NCBI GenBank assembly: GCA_020627685.1
Contig: JAHDGK010000003.1
Coordinates: 129,463-193,462, forward strand
Length of the DNA stretch: 64,000 bases
Reading direction: 5' to 3'
Source of the DNA: Granulosicoccus sp.
GTDB lineage: Bacteria > Pseudomonadota > Gammaproteobacteria > Granulosicoccales > Granulosicoccaceae
Position 1 is the first letter of the stretch. Each line of letters opens with the position of its first letter. The translations under genes were made by a program, and so were the position numbers. Under the pieces are notes generated by a model. It saw nothing but the letters and a program-made list of their open reading frames with translations. It ran no database searches and had not been told where the DNA came from. This document shows, in pieces, positions 1-8,055 of the stretch.

Positions 1-17
1 GGCTAGGTGCGGCCGGA

Positions 18-39
18 AAGGGGCGATCTAACGCCCCTT
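18..39 (-). terminator. Hairpin after the FAD/GcvT oxidoreductase gene
   Basis: An 8-bp perfect stem (AAGGGGCG / CGCCCCTT) encloses a 6-nt loop and lies 12 nt past the stop codon of the minus-strand gene that ends at 52. There is no clear U-tract on the minus strand, and only TGTTTTG follows on the plus strand. It could therefore serve either strand, including an unseen gene to the left. Confidence 0.5.
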
Positions 40-51
40 ATGTTTTGCCTG

Positions 52-2616
52 TTAAGACTTAGGCTTTAAGTTTTCAGGGTCATACAACGGTTTATAACCA
101 ACCGACTCTACTCGCACCGGATAGTTTTCACCAAAGTAATCAATGTGGAATTCTTTTCCAACCTGACAATGGGCGAACGGTAAGTATCCCAGAGCAATGT
201 TTTTTCCAATCGTCGGGCCGTAGGCAATACTGGTGGTGTAAGAGCGTCTGCCTTTTTCGTCGACGATGGTTTCACCAGTCGCCGGATCCATGATGGGGCA
301 TATGCCAACAGGGTACCTGGCAACTCCTTCGCTATCGATATTGCTTACCATGGTGAATGTGCATAAGTACGCAACTTGATGGTCGAGGCCACGTTGTGCA
401 ACGTAGGCTTCTTTGCCGAAGAAATCTGCGGCTTTAACTTTGGGGCGTGCCAAATCTGCTTCCAACAAATTGTATTCGGTCAGTAGGTCGGCATTTTGTA
501 AGCGCAGACTCTTTTCTAAGCGACGGCTATTGGCATAGGTTTCAACACCTATAGGCGTAACGCCTTCGGCAGCCAATGCATCCCATACGGTTAAACCGTC
601 CTCGTATTTGAAGTGCAGCTCCCAACCTTGCTCGCCAACATAAGAAATCCGGAATGCGGCAACCTTGACACCATTGATGTCTATGGTTTTCACCGCCATA
701 AAGGGATGGTTTTCATGAGTGACTGCATCCGCATCGTTAACCACTTTCTGCAATGTGGTTCGTGCGTTAGGACCCCACAGACCCAAGCATGAGTATTCGG
801 TGGTTTTATCTTCTACCGTGGCGTTATAGCCTCGGTCATCACGCATACGTTGTAACCAGACAAGGTCACGTGCACCTGAATCGCCACCATCCATAACGCG
901 GAAGTGATTCTCAGCCATCCTAATGACGGTTAAGTCAGCTCGTACACCGCCGACATCATCGAGGAAGTGCGTGTAGATGCCTTTCCCGACAGGGGTGTCA
1001 CCACCCACCTTGGCCACACATACATATTCCATCAAGGCTTCTGCATCATCGCCAGTGACATCAATAATGGCAAAGTGCGACAGGTTAACCATGCCGACAT
1101 CTTCAGAAAGTTGCAGGTGCTCGGCATTCGATACGCGCCAGAAGTGACGGTTGTCCCATTCGTGTTCGCGCACGGGAACTTTGTCACCAAACTTTTCCAG
1201 CAAATGTTCATTGCTGGCATAGCCGTGCGCGCGTTCCCAACCAGCGGCTTCCATAAAGTAGGCGCCCAACGCAGCCTCTCTTTCATAGAAGGGGCTTTGG
1301 CGAACACCACGGCCTTTGCTATACGGCTCGCGGTTATGTACTGCAGGGTTGTAAATTTTGAATGCCGTCTCGTAGCATCGATCGTGAATGTATTGCTCTT
1401 CTTGTTGGAATGGGTAATAGCGAGCGACATCAATACCACTATGATCGATTTCGGTTCGGCCGTCGGTCATCCAGTCGGCAATAACTTTGCCGGTGCCTGG
1501 TCCGTCTTTTACCCACACTGACACGGCGTACCATAATCCTCGGACCTTGCTGGATTCACCGACGGATGGACCGCCGTCGGCGGTGACCTGAAGCAGACCG
1601 TTGAATGATCGCTTCTCGTCGAAACCCAGTTCACCCAAGATAGGTGTGAGTTCCATGGCACGTTCCAGCGGCTCCATGATTTGTTCCATTTCCAAATCAC
1701 GTTGTGACGGTGATAACCGTGCTTCTTCTTTTTTCTGTAAATCTCTGGGGTGGCACATGCGAGGTTCTTTCTCCTCGTAGTAACCCCACTCAATCATGCC
1801 GCCTTCGGACGTTTTCGGGTCGCCAGTGTCGCGTAAATACGCAGAGTTACCCTGGTCACGCAATAGCGGGTATCCAATGTCTTTGCCGGTGCCTTCGAAT
1901 TCGTTGTAAGGGCCGAACCACAACAGGGGGTGGTCGACGGGCATGACCGGTAAATCTTCATCGGCCATTTGCGCAATGAGACGGCCCCAGAGGCCCGCGC
2001 AAACAACGACGTGTTCGGCTGCGATGTAGCCGCGGGTGGTTTCTACACCCACTATGCGTCCGTTCTTGATATCCAACGCTGTGGCTGACGTGTTGGCGAA
2101 CACGGACAATTTGCCAGTCTTTTCACACGCTTCTACCATTTCACCGGTTACGACTTGGGAGCGGGGGGCAACCAGACCGGCGTCAGGATCCCACAAAGCC
2201 CCTTGAATCATGCTCTCTTCCAGCAGGGGCATTTTTTCTTTGGCTTCAGCTGCGCTGATCATACGAGCATTTGTACCGAAAGCTTTTCCAGAGGCAACTT
2301 TGCGTTTAAGTTCGCCCATTCGGTCGTCATCACCGACACGCGCGACTTCCAGGCCTCCGACTTTTTCGTATCGGCCCAGTTTTTCGAAAAACTCAATACT
2401 GTATTTCGTGGTGTAGCAGGTCATGTTGTCATGCGCGGTGGCATAACAGAAGTCGGAGGCGTGAGCGGTAGAACCCACATCGGTTGGCACCGCCGATGTA
2501 TCAATACCGACAATGTTGTCCCAGCCGCGTTCGATCAAGTGGTGTGCGACAGAGGCGCCTACGATTCCACCTTGACCGATAATGACAACCTTTGCACTGG
2601 AGGGAAAACTAGCCAT
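52..2616 (-). CDS. FAD-dependent oxidoreductase with GcvT domains (dimethylglycine/sarcosine dehydrogenase-like)
   Basis: This protein of about 854 residues has an N-terminal DAO-type FAD fold (GQGGIVG dinucleotide motif near residues 14-20) and a C-terminal aminomethyltransferase (GcvT-type, folate-binding) half from about residue 420. His52 in GSTAHAS matches the position of the histidine that carries covalent FAD in dimethylglycine dehydrogenase. Family members oxidatively demethylate N-methyl amines and pass the one-carbon unit to tetrahydrofolate; the exact substrate here is not determinable. The reading frame extends to a TTG at 2646, but the ATG at 2616 sits just before the FAD-binding strand and is preferred. 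It diverges from a PhyH dioxygenase gene, with about 200 bp between them for shared promoters. Confidence 0.85.
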   Translation of the reverse strand: MASFPSSAKVVIIGQGGIVGASVAHHLIERGWDNIVGIDTSAVPTDVGSTAHASDFCYATAHDNMTCYTTKYSIEFFEKLGRYEKVGGLEVARVGDDDRMGELKRKVASGKAFGTNARMISAAEAKEKMPLLEESMIQGALWDPDAGLVAPRSQVVTGEMVEACEKTGKLSVFANTSATALDIKNGRIVGVETTRGYIAAEHVVVCAGLWGRLIAQMADEDLPVMPVDHPLLWFGPYNEFEGTGKDIGYPLLRDQGNSAYLRDTGDPKTSEGGMIEWGYYEEKEPRMCHPRDLQKKEEARLSPSQRDLEMEQIMEPLERAMELTPILGELGFDEKRSFNGLLQVTADGGPSVGESSKVRGLWYAVSVWVKDGPGTGKVIADWMTDGRTEIDHSGIDVARYYPFQQEEQYIHDRCYETAFKIYNPAVHNREPYSKGRGVRQSPFYEREAALGAYFMEAAGWERAHGYASNEHLLEKFGDKVPVREHEWDNRHFWRVSNAEHLQLSEDVGMVNLSHFAIIDVTGDDAEALMEYVCVAKVGGDTPVGKGIYTHFLDDVGGVRADLTVIRMAENHFRVMDGGDSGARDLVWLQRMRDDRGYNATVEDKTTEYSCLGLWGPNARTTLQKVVNDADAVTHENHPFMAVKTIDINGVKVAAFRISYVGEQGWELHFKYEDGLTVWDALAAEGVTPIGVETYANSRRLEKSLRLQNADLLTEYNLLEADLARPKVKAADFFGKEAYVAQRGLDHQVAYLCTFTMVSNIDSEGVARYPVGICPIMDPATGETIVDEKGRRSYTTSIAYGPTIGKNIALGYLPFAHCQVGKEFHIDYFGENYPVRVESVGYKPLYDPENLKPKS

Positions 2617-2822
2617 GACTTCAAACTCATCTGTGCAGGAGTGCAACAGACTCCCACGAAATTAAAAAAGCGACTATATCCTGTAATTCTAGTGGAAAAT
2701 CGGGTGGCACACAGCTCGTGACGCCGCTCGCCTAGCCAGTTGCGACAGGGGCCACTTTTCGGTGCTAATGTAGTGAACGGCGAGGGCACTTTTGGTGCCG
2801 AATACGACAGAGTGACTAATTC

Positions 2823-3725
2823 ATGCTGACCCGAGAACAAATAGAGTTTTACGAGAACAATGGCTACCTGATGGTTGAAGATGCCATTGAACCTGCACAG
2901 TTACTCAAATTGCAGCAGGTCACGCAGGAGTTCATTGAAAAGTCGGGTGAATACGCTGAAAACAATGACCTGTTTGATCTTGATGATGGCCACAGCAAAG
3001 ACTCGCCACGGCTAACGCGCATAAAACAGCCGCACATCCAGCATGACGTTTATTGGCAGACGCTGGTAAGCGATCGTATGACGGGTCTATTAAAGGCTCT
3101 ACTGGGCCCGGATGTAAGGCTCCACAACAGCAAATTGAATACAAAAGCGCCAGGCGGAGGTGCCGCCGTTGAATGGCATCAAGATTGGGCTTTCTATCCC
3201 CATACAAACGACGATTTGCTGGCGTTAGGAATCATGCTCAACGATGTGGGTATGGAAAACGGACCTCTGATGGTGATACCAGGCTCCCATAAGGGAGAGG
3301 TTCTCGATCACTCTGTCGATGGTGTTTTCAGCGGCGCTATCGATCCTTCGGACCCAGCCTTTGCGTTGGATAAAGCCATCCCTTTGACGGGGCGAGCCGG
3401 CAGTATGACGATCCACCATGTCCGAACCCAGCACGGCTCAGCACCGAATATGTCCGATCAAGATCGCATGATTTTGTTTTATGAGTGTGGCGCTGCCGAT
3501 GCCTGGTCTCTGGGCGGTAACGCCAGTGCCTACACCGGCATCAGTGCTCAGGAATATTGGCAATTTATGTCGGACAGACTCATCTGCGGTGAGCAAACCT
3601 TGATGCCTCGAATGGAATCGGTGCCCGTGAGAATGCCTTTACCGCCACCACCGGATAATTCTTCCATCTTCAAAGTGCAAAAAAGCAGCGGGGCGAAAAG
3701 CGCATTTGCAACAGAAGGTGTGTAA
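2823..3725 (+). CDS. Phytanoyl-CoA dioxygenase (PhyH) family Fe(II)/2-oxoglutarate oxygenase
   Basis: This 300-residue protein has the PhyH fold signature. WHQDW (His119, Asp121) and the distal HGSAPN (His204) form the expected 2-His-1-carboxylate iron site, and Arg215 in DRMILFY is placed to bind 2-oxoglutarate. The family hydroxylates or oxidatively cleaves small substrates such as acyl-CoAs, ectoine or methylated amines. It is transcribed divergently from the dimethylglycine dehydrogenase-like gene, so a role in the same methylamine pathway is plausible but is inference only. No signal peptide is visible, so it should be cytoplasmic. Confidence 0.85.
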   Translation: MLTREQIEFYENNGYLMVEDAIEPAQLLKLQQVTQEFIEKSGEYAENNDLFDLDDGHSKDSPRLTRIKQPHIQHDVYWQTLVSDRMTGLLKALLGPDVRLHNSKLNTKAPGGGAAVEWHQDWAFYPHTNDDLLALGIMLNDVGMENGPLMVIPGSHKGEVLDHSVDGVFSGAIDPSDPAFALDKAIPLTGRAGSMTIHHVRTQHGSAPNMSDQDRMILFYECGAADAWSLGGNASAYTGISAQEYWQFMSDRLICGEQTLMPRMESVPVRMPLPPPPDNSSIFKVQKSSGAKSAFATEGV

Positions 3726-3766
3726 CTTTGCGCTACGTCTGACAGTGGGGCCACTGAGCCGGGCCT

Positions 3767-4426
3767 ATGCCTAAATTTCCCGGATTTGCTGGGGCAGGGC
3801 TATTGGTTCTGTTGCTGGTCATCGTCGTCGGATCTATTTTATTTCCCCCAGCCCAATGGATCCCTGCAGAGCAGTGGGGCATCGCTCTAGAGTCTGAGGG
3901 CGTATCCGGCATGTTGATATTTGTGGCAGCCGGAATGCTGGCTACCGCTGTGGGTTTGCCACGCCAACTCGTCGCATTTATCGCTGGAATTGCGTATGGC
4001 GTTGCTACAGGCGTGTTTTTGTCGTTATGCGCGGCTTTGTTGGGCTGTTACTTGACTGTCAACGTATCCAAACGTTTCTTCGCCAAGGGCATCGTTAAAC
4101 GTTATCCGAACTTCATCGCTAAACTGGACGCGTTGGTTCAAAACGATGTCTTCGTCAAAATACTTGCCCTGCGCCTTCAGCCCTTAGGCACAAACTTATT
4201 AACTAACGTTTGCGTGGGTTTTACGTCTATTTCAATGAAAGCCTTTATGGGCGCATCAGCTGTCGGTTATGTGCCGCAGATGCTGGTTTTTGCGCTGTTA
4301 GGCTCCGGTATCAGGCTGGGTTCTAATGTTCAGCTCATTTTAAGTCTGGTACTTTTGGTCATCTCCATTCTTTTAGGTATGCTGATTTACCGTCGCCATA
4401 CGCAGCGCCATCAGGTTTCGACCTAA
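3767..4426 (+). CDS. TVP38/TMEM64 (VTT domain, DedA-like) membrane protein
   Basis: This 219-residue integral inner-membrane protein has about five or six hydrophobic segments. The central region around residues 100-175 (RFFAKG, then ILALRLQPLGTNLLTNVCVG, then a glycine-rich stretch) matches the VTT/SNARE-associated family related to DedA. DedA-type proteins are linked to phospholipid flipping and membrane energetics; the substrate here is unknown. It starts 41 bp after the PhyH gene on the same strand and may be co-transcribed, although no functional link is obvious. The ribosome binding site is weak. Confidence 0.8.
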   Translation: MPKFPGFAGAGLLVLLLVIVVGSILFPPAQWIPAEQWGIALESEGVSGMLIFVAAGMLATAVGLPRQLVAFIAGIAYGVATGVFLSLCAALLGCYLTVNVSKRFFAKGIVKRYPNFIAKLDALVQNDVFVKILALRLQPLGTNLLTNVCVGFTSISMKAFMGASAVGYVPQMLVFALLGSGIRLGSNVQLILSLVLLVISILLGMLIYRRHTQRHQVST

Positions 4427-4518
4427 AAATACGAAAGTTGAGTAACTCTAAATAAGCGGTAAAGATACCGTTCTGGTTGACTCTTTCCTCTCAAGAGCCT
4501 TTAATGGAATTGCAGTTA

Positions 4519-4534
4519 TGTGATAAAAATCACA
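4519..4534. promoter_or_regulatory. CRP-like binding site (TGTGA-N6-TCACA)
   Basis: TGTGA, six A/T-rich bases and TCACA form a perfect match to the core CRP/Vfr palindrome. The site is 185 bp upstream of the first OmpA-family gene. Flanking TTGCAG and CTGCAA extend the dyad imperfectly. No strong -10/-35 pair is evident nearby, so the regulated promoter is not located. Confidence 0.45.
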
Positions 4535-4718
4535 CTGCAACCTCCTCCAAGTGGTACTTGCAGGTAAGGACACCCCAAGGCGGCCATGGACGGCTATCTT
4601 TTTAGGCCAGCGACTCAGCTAACCCGCACTAAAATCTGAACCAATACGCAAATATTGGCGTTTCTGGCGTGTTAAATGCTCAGTATTCGGTTTTCGAACC
4701 AAATAAATGAGTCTCTGA

Positions 4719-5951
4719 ATGTCGGGATTAAAGCAACGATCCGTAGCGTTGGCTATCGGAATGGGTGGCAGTCTACTGTTTTCAAGCCAAATGGCTTTAG
4801 CAAGTGGTGCATGGTATGTCGGATTGGGTGGCGGAGTCTCCAAGCTGAATCCGGACACGACGACCAGCGCTTTCATGCTTGAAGAGGAGCAGGGTAGTGC
4901 TGCTAGTGTTTACCTGGGACTTGATATCAACGACTGGTTAAGCGCTGAAGCCGCTTACACAGATCTTGGCGAAGCTGGTCTGTCCAATGATCAATACATC
5001 GGATATACCGCCATCTCAGTTGGAGGTGTCGCCTACGTTTATCGTAATCGAGGAATGGACTCCAGACAGTCCGGTCTTTCCGGTTACGTGCGTTTAGGCT
5101 TAAACAGCATTACTAATGAATCGAATATCCAGTTGAATGAAGCCGACAACACGGCAGTTTGGATTGGTGCCGGTGTGCAATACCCACTGACAGATCGATT
5201 CGGGTTGCGTGCTGAAGTTGCGAGCTACGATGGTGATGCTCAAGTCGCTTTAGCGTCCCTATATTGGCGTTCGAGAGATGATGGTGACTTCGATAGTGGT
5301 TTTACAACAGAGTCTTCGACGAGTCGCAGCACACCAAGTTCTTCGCGCCGTGATGATCAATTTGGTAACGATGAGTTCGGTGAGGTTGAAGAGTTTGACG
5401 GCTTCGATGTTGATGGAGAGGTCGCTGACGCTGAATTTGAAGATGCCACTGATCTGGACATGGACGATCCGTTCGAAACTGAAATGATGGATGCCGAAGA
5501 TCCGTTTGAAACTCTTGACGCAGATCCTGGCTTTGATGGATTCCCGGTAGCGTCATCTGCTGAGTGTAATGAACCTGCGGCAGGCGAACCCACAGATGCG
5601 GCCGGATGCGCCATGTTCACCGGTGTTTTCGAAGGTATCGAGTTTGACGGCGACACAGCCATCTTATCGATCGATTCAGGATTCTTGCTGCAAGGCCTAG
5701 CAACGTCTTTGAACGACTACCCTCGACTTGTTGTAGAGCTACAGGTCCATACACAAGACTACGCTGAGCAAGGGCGTGCGATGCAACTTTCGCGAGAGCG
5801 AGTATTAGCAATTGCTCGATTCCTGGTTTCGCAAGGGGTTGATGTACAACGCTTAAAAGCACGTGCTTTTGGCTCTGAGGAGCCTCGATTTGACGATGCT
5901 TCACCTGAAAGCCAGCGACTGAATAATCGATTGGCCCTGCGTGTGCTGTAA
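4719..5951 (+). CDS. OmpA-family outer membrane protein with acidic linker
   Basis: This 410-residue envelope protein has four parts. There is a signal peptide ending at MALA (about residue 28) and an OmpA-like eight-strand barrel (about 30-188). A very acidic Asp/Glu-rich linker follows (about 188-290), then a C-terminal OmpA domain (about 300-410). The barrel is clearly paralogous to those of the next two genes (shared YTDLGEA/YADLGEA and SGLSGY/TGLSAF motifs). The C-terminal domain looks degenerate for peptidoglycan binding: the usual HTD is HTQ (Gln346) and the usual NRRVE near the end is NNRLA. It overlaps the next gene by one base (TAATG), so the two are translationally linked. Confidence 0.85.
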   Translation: MSGLKQRSVALAIGMGGSLLFSSQMALASGAWYVGLGGGVSKLNPDTTTSAFMLEEEQGSAASVYLGLDINDWLSAEAAYTDLGEAGLSNDQYIGYTAISVGGVAYVYRNRGMDSRQSGLSGYVRLGLNSITNESNIQLNEADNTAVWIGAGVQYPLTDRFGLRAEVASYDGDAQVALASLYWRSRDDGDFDSGFTTESSTSRSTPSSSRRDDQFGNDEFGEVEEFDGFDVDGEVADAEFEDATDLDMDDPFETEMMDAEDPFETLDADPGFDGFPVASSAECNEPAAGEPTDAAGCAMFTGVFEGIEFDGDTAILSIDSGFLLQGLATSLNDYPRLVVELQVHTQDYAEQGRAMQLSRERVLAIARFLVSQGVDVQRLKARAFGSEEPRFDDASPESQRLNNRLALRVL

Positions 5952-7861
5952 TGCAAATGCACGAGGCATTGACCTGTCAACTCGGACGCTTTGTGAGCCG
6001 ATCACTTGCGGTGTCGGTGCTTTGTGTTGCTATAAGCGGTTGCCAGACTTACGCTGAGCCCGTTGTTGGTGAACTCAACAACGGGTCAGATAACTTCGCT
6101 GGGCGATTCTATGCCGGCGCTTCTTACGGGCAATCATGGCTCAATAAAGATGCGCTTAACGGTGAAAGCGGCGTAGCAATCGAAAATGCGGGCGGTAGTC
6201 AGGTTCGCTTTGGATTTGATATTCACAACCGTCTTGCATTGGAGTTTGATGTTGCCACCTACGGTGTCACCGCGTTCAGAGACGCCTTTGTAGACGATAA
6301 ATATTCGTCATCTTCTGTTAGTGCTTTGGTCTATGGGTTAAATGGCGTCAACCTACGTTCGCGTCGTGAGGGACTTTCGGCGTATGCGCGTATTGGCTAC
6401 GGTACTTTGAATACTGCAGCTGTGGTTGATCAGCTTACATTTAATGAGGCTCAGCCGGTTTTAGGCTTAGGTGCTGAATACGGTCTATCTATGGGCTTAG
6501 GTGTTCGTGCAGAGCTGACTCGCTACGACCAGAACTCCTTATTAACGGGTATCGGCCTTGTTTACCGATTCGGTTCTTCAAGTACCCAATCAGGGTTTGT
6601 AGAACAAACATCTGAACCCAGCCTTGCTGCAGCCGAACCCGGTCCTTCAGTGTCTTCGACACGTGAAGAGAATGGTTCAGTACCGACACCGGAAGACTTG
6701 TTGGAACAAGAACAAAAGCAACTCTTTCAACATACTTTGGCAGATCGATGGCGACCGTCTCAACGTCCCGACGATTCCGATTCAGATGGCGTCATTGATA
6801 TTCAGGATGAATGCCCGGCCACCAAAGCATCCGTGACTGTTGGCAGTAATGGCTGTGGACTGTTTGATGGCGTGTTGAGTGATGTGACATTTACGACTGG
6901 TTCGCATGTGCTTTCAACGCCTGCCAGAGAACAGTTGAATCAAATTGCACAAACATTATTGGCTTTTCCAGAGGCTCGCGTACAAGTAAGAGCGCACACG
7001 GACTCTGAAGGTGCGGAAGACAAAAATCTTGCACACTCGGTTCGTCGAGCTGAAGCAGTCGCTTTGTATTTACAAAGTCGCGGCGTTAACCCGCTACAGC
7101 TTCAAGCCAGAGGAATGGGAGAGTTCTATCCAATCTCATCGAATGAAACCAGTTATGGTCGACAGCAAAACCGGCGTGTGGAGCTGATCACGATCGCTGA
7201 TCTTGATGCCCCTTCAAACCCGGATCTAGGTGATGAAATACTCACTCAACGTGTTAATCCGGGGGCTGCAGTGATGGCGGCCGGTGCCGAGACAGCTGCA
7301 CAAAGTAAGGTGCAGGCGACTATTGAAATTACAGAGCCCGTACAAGAAGGTGAAGAGCCAGAGCTGCAATCCGCTGAATCCGCAGTTGACGCTGATTCAT
7401 TACAAAGTGCGGATGAACAGATTATCGATAAGGCTGAGCCTTCGACAAGCTCAGGATCAGATGCGAAAGTAACCCCTATACCGGAGCCTGGTTATGCCCC
7501 CGGATTAAACTTGTCCGGCGTTATTAATGGTGTTGAATTTGAATCGGGCACTGCTGAACTTAGTGAGCAAGGGAAGGCCGCGTTACAACCGATTCTCATC
7601 AAACTATTGGCAAACCCGGATGTTTCTATTGCGATTATGTCCCACACAGACGACGTGGGAGATGAACGTGAAAATGTGAACCTGTCGTTAAAAAGATCGG
7701 GCGCAGTTCTCAGTTTTCTGGTTGTCGGTGGAGTGGACCCAAACCGACTTCAAGCAGAAGGTTACGGTGAATCCTTACCTTTGGTACAGAATGTGACTGA
7801 ACAAGACCGAGCTCGAAATAGGCGGGTGGAAATCAGGGTATTACCTAAGCCGTCAAACTAG
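5951..7861 (+). CDS. OmpA-family lipoprotein with two C-terminal OmpA domains
   Basis: This 636-residue predicted lipoprotein has lipobox ISGC (Cys31) after a hydrophobic segment. A barrel-like domain (about 45-210) is followed by a linker, one thrombospondin-3-like calcium motif (DSDSDGVIDIQDECP) and a first OmpA domain (about 303-413). A Glu/Ser-rich spacer (about 414-518) then leads to a second OmpA domain (about 520-633). Both OmpA domains keep the HTD and NRRVE residues expected for peptidoglycan (diaminopimelate) binding. Two such domains in one chain are unusual and suggest bivalent anchoring to the cell wall. The start abuts the upstream paralog by one base, and a second ATG two codons in is an alternative. 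Confidence 0.85.
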   Translation: MQMHEALTCQLGRFVSRSLAVSVLCVAISGCQTYAEPVVGELNNGSDNFAGRFYAGASYGQSWLNKDALNGESGVAIENAGGSQVRFGFDIHNRLALEFDVATYGVTAFRDAFVDDKYSSSSVSALVYGLNGVNLRSRREGLSAYARIGYGTLNTAAVVDQLTFNEAQPVLGLGAEYGLSMGLGVRAELTRYDQNSLLTGIGLVYRFGSSSTQSGFVEQTSEPSLAAAEPGPSVSSTREENGSVPTPEDLLEQEQKQLFQHTLADRWRPSQRPDDSDSDGVIDIQDECPATKASVTVGSNGCGLFDGVLSDVTFTTGSHVLSTPAREQLNQIAQTLLAFPEARVQVRAHTDSEGAEDKNLAHSVRRAEAVALYLQSRGVNPLQLQARGMGEFYPISSNETSYGRQQNRRVELITIADLDAPSNPDLGDEILTQRVNPGAAVMAAGAETAAQSKVQATIEITEPVQEGEEPELQSAESAVDADSLQSADEQIIDKAEPSTSSGSDAKVTPIPEPGYAPGLNLSGVINGVEFESGTAELSEQGKAALQPILIKLLANPDVSIAIMSHTDDVGDERENVNLSLKRSGAVLSFLVVGGVDPNRLQAEGYGESLPLVQNVTEQDRARNRRVEIRVLPKPSN

Positions 7862-8055
7862 GTTTGTGACAGGTATTCAAATGCCGCCGTACACAACCGT
7901 AATAATTCGTGAACTAAGCGCGATAGTGTCAACCCAGATCGTGCGTTGGGTCGTAGTTAGCTGTTATCGTACATCCAAGTGCCGGAGATGATGTGGTATC
8001 CGGAGTACAAGGAAACTATTTTTAATGGACCGTTAGATCGGTCAGTTGGAAACAC

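Noticed and set aside
967-1521. 184-codon open frame on the plus strand
   Set aside because: It lies wholly antisense to the FAD/GcvT gene, whose protein is clearly conserved in that stretch. No domain or start signal.
2155-2721. 188-codon open frame on the plus strand
   Set aside because: Antisense to the FAD-binding N-terminus of the oxidoreductase; composition of a shadow frame.
5357-5662. Ser/Asn-rich open frame on the minus strand
   Set aside because: It mirrors the Asp/Glu-rich linker of the first OmpA protein; antisense of acidic codons gives Ser/Asn-rich frames.
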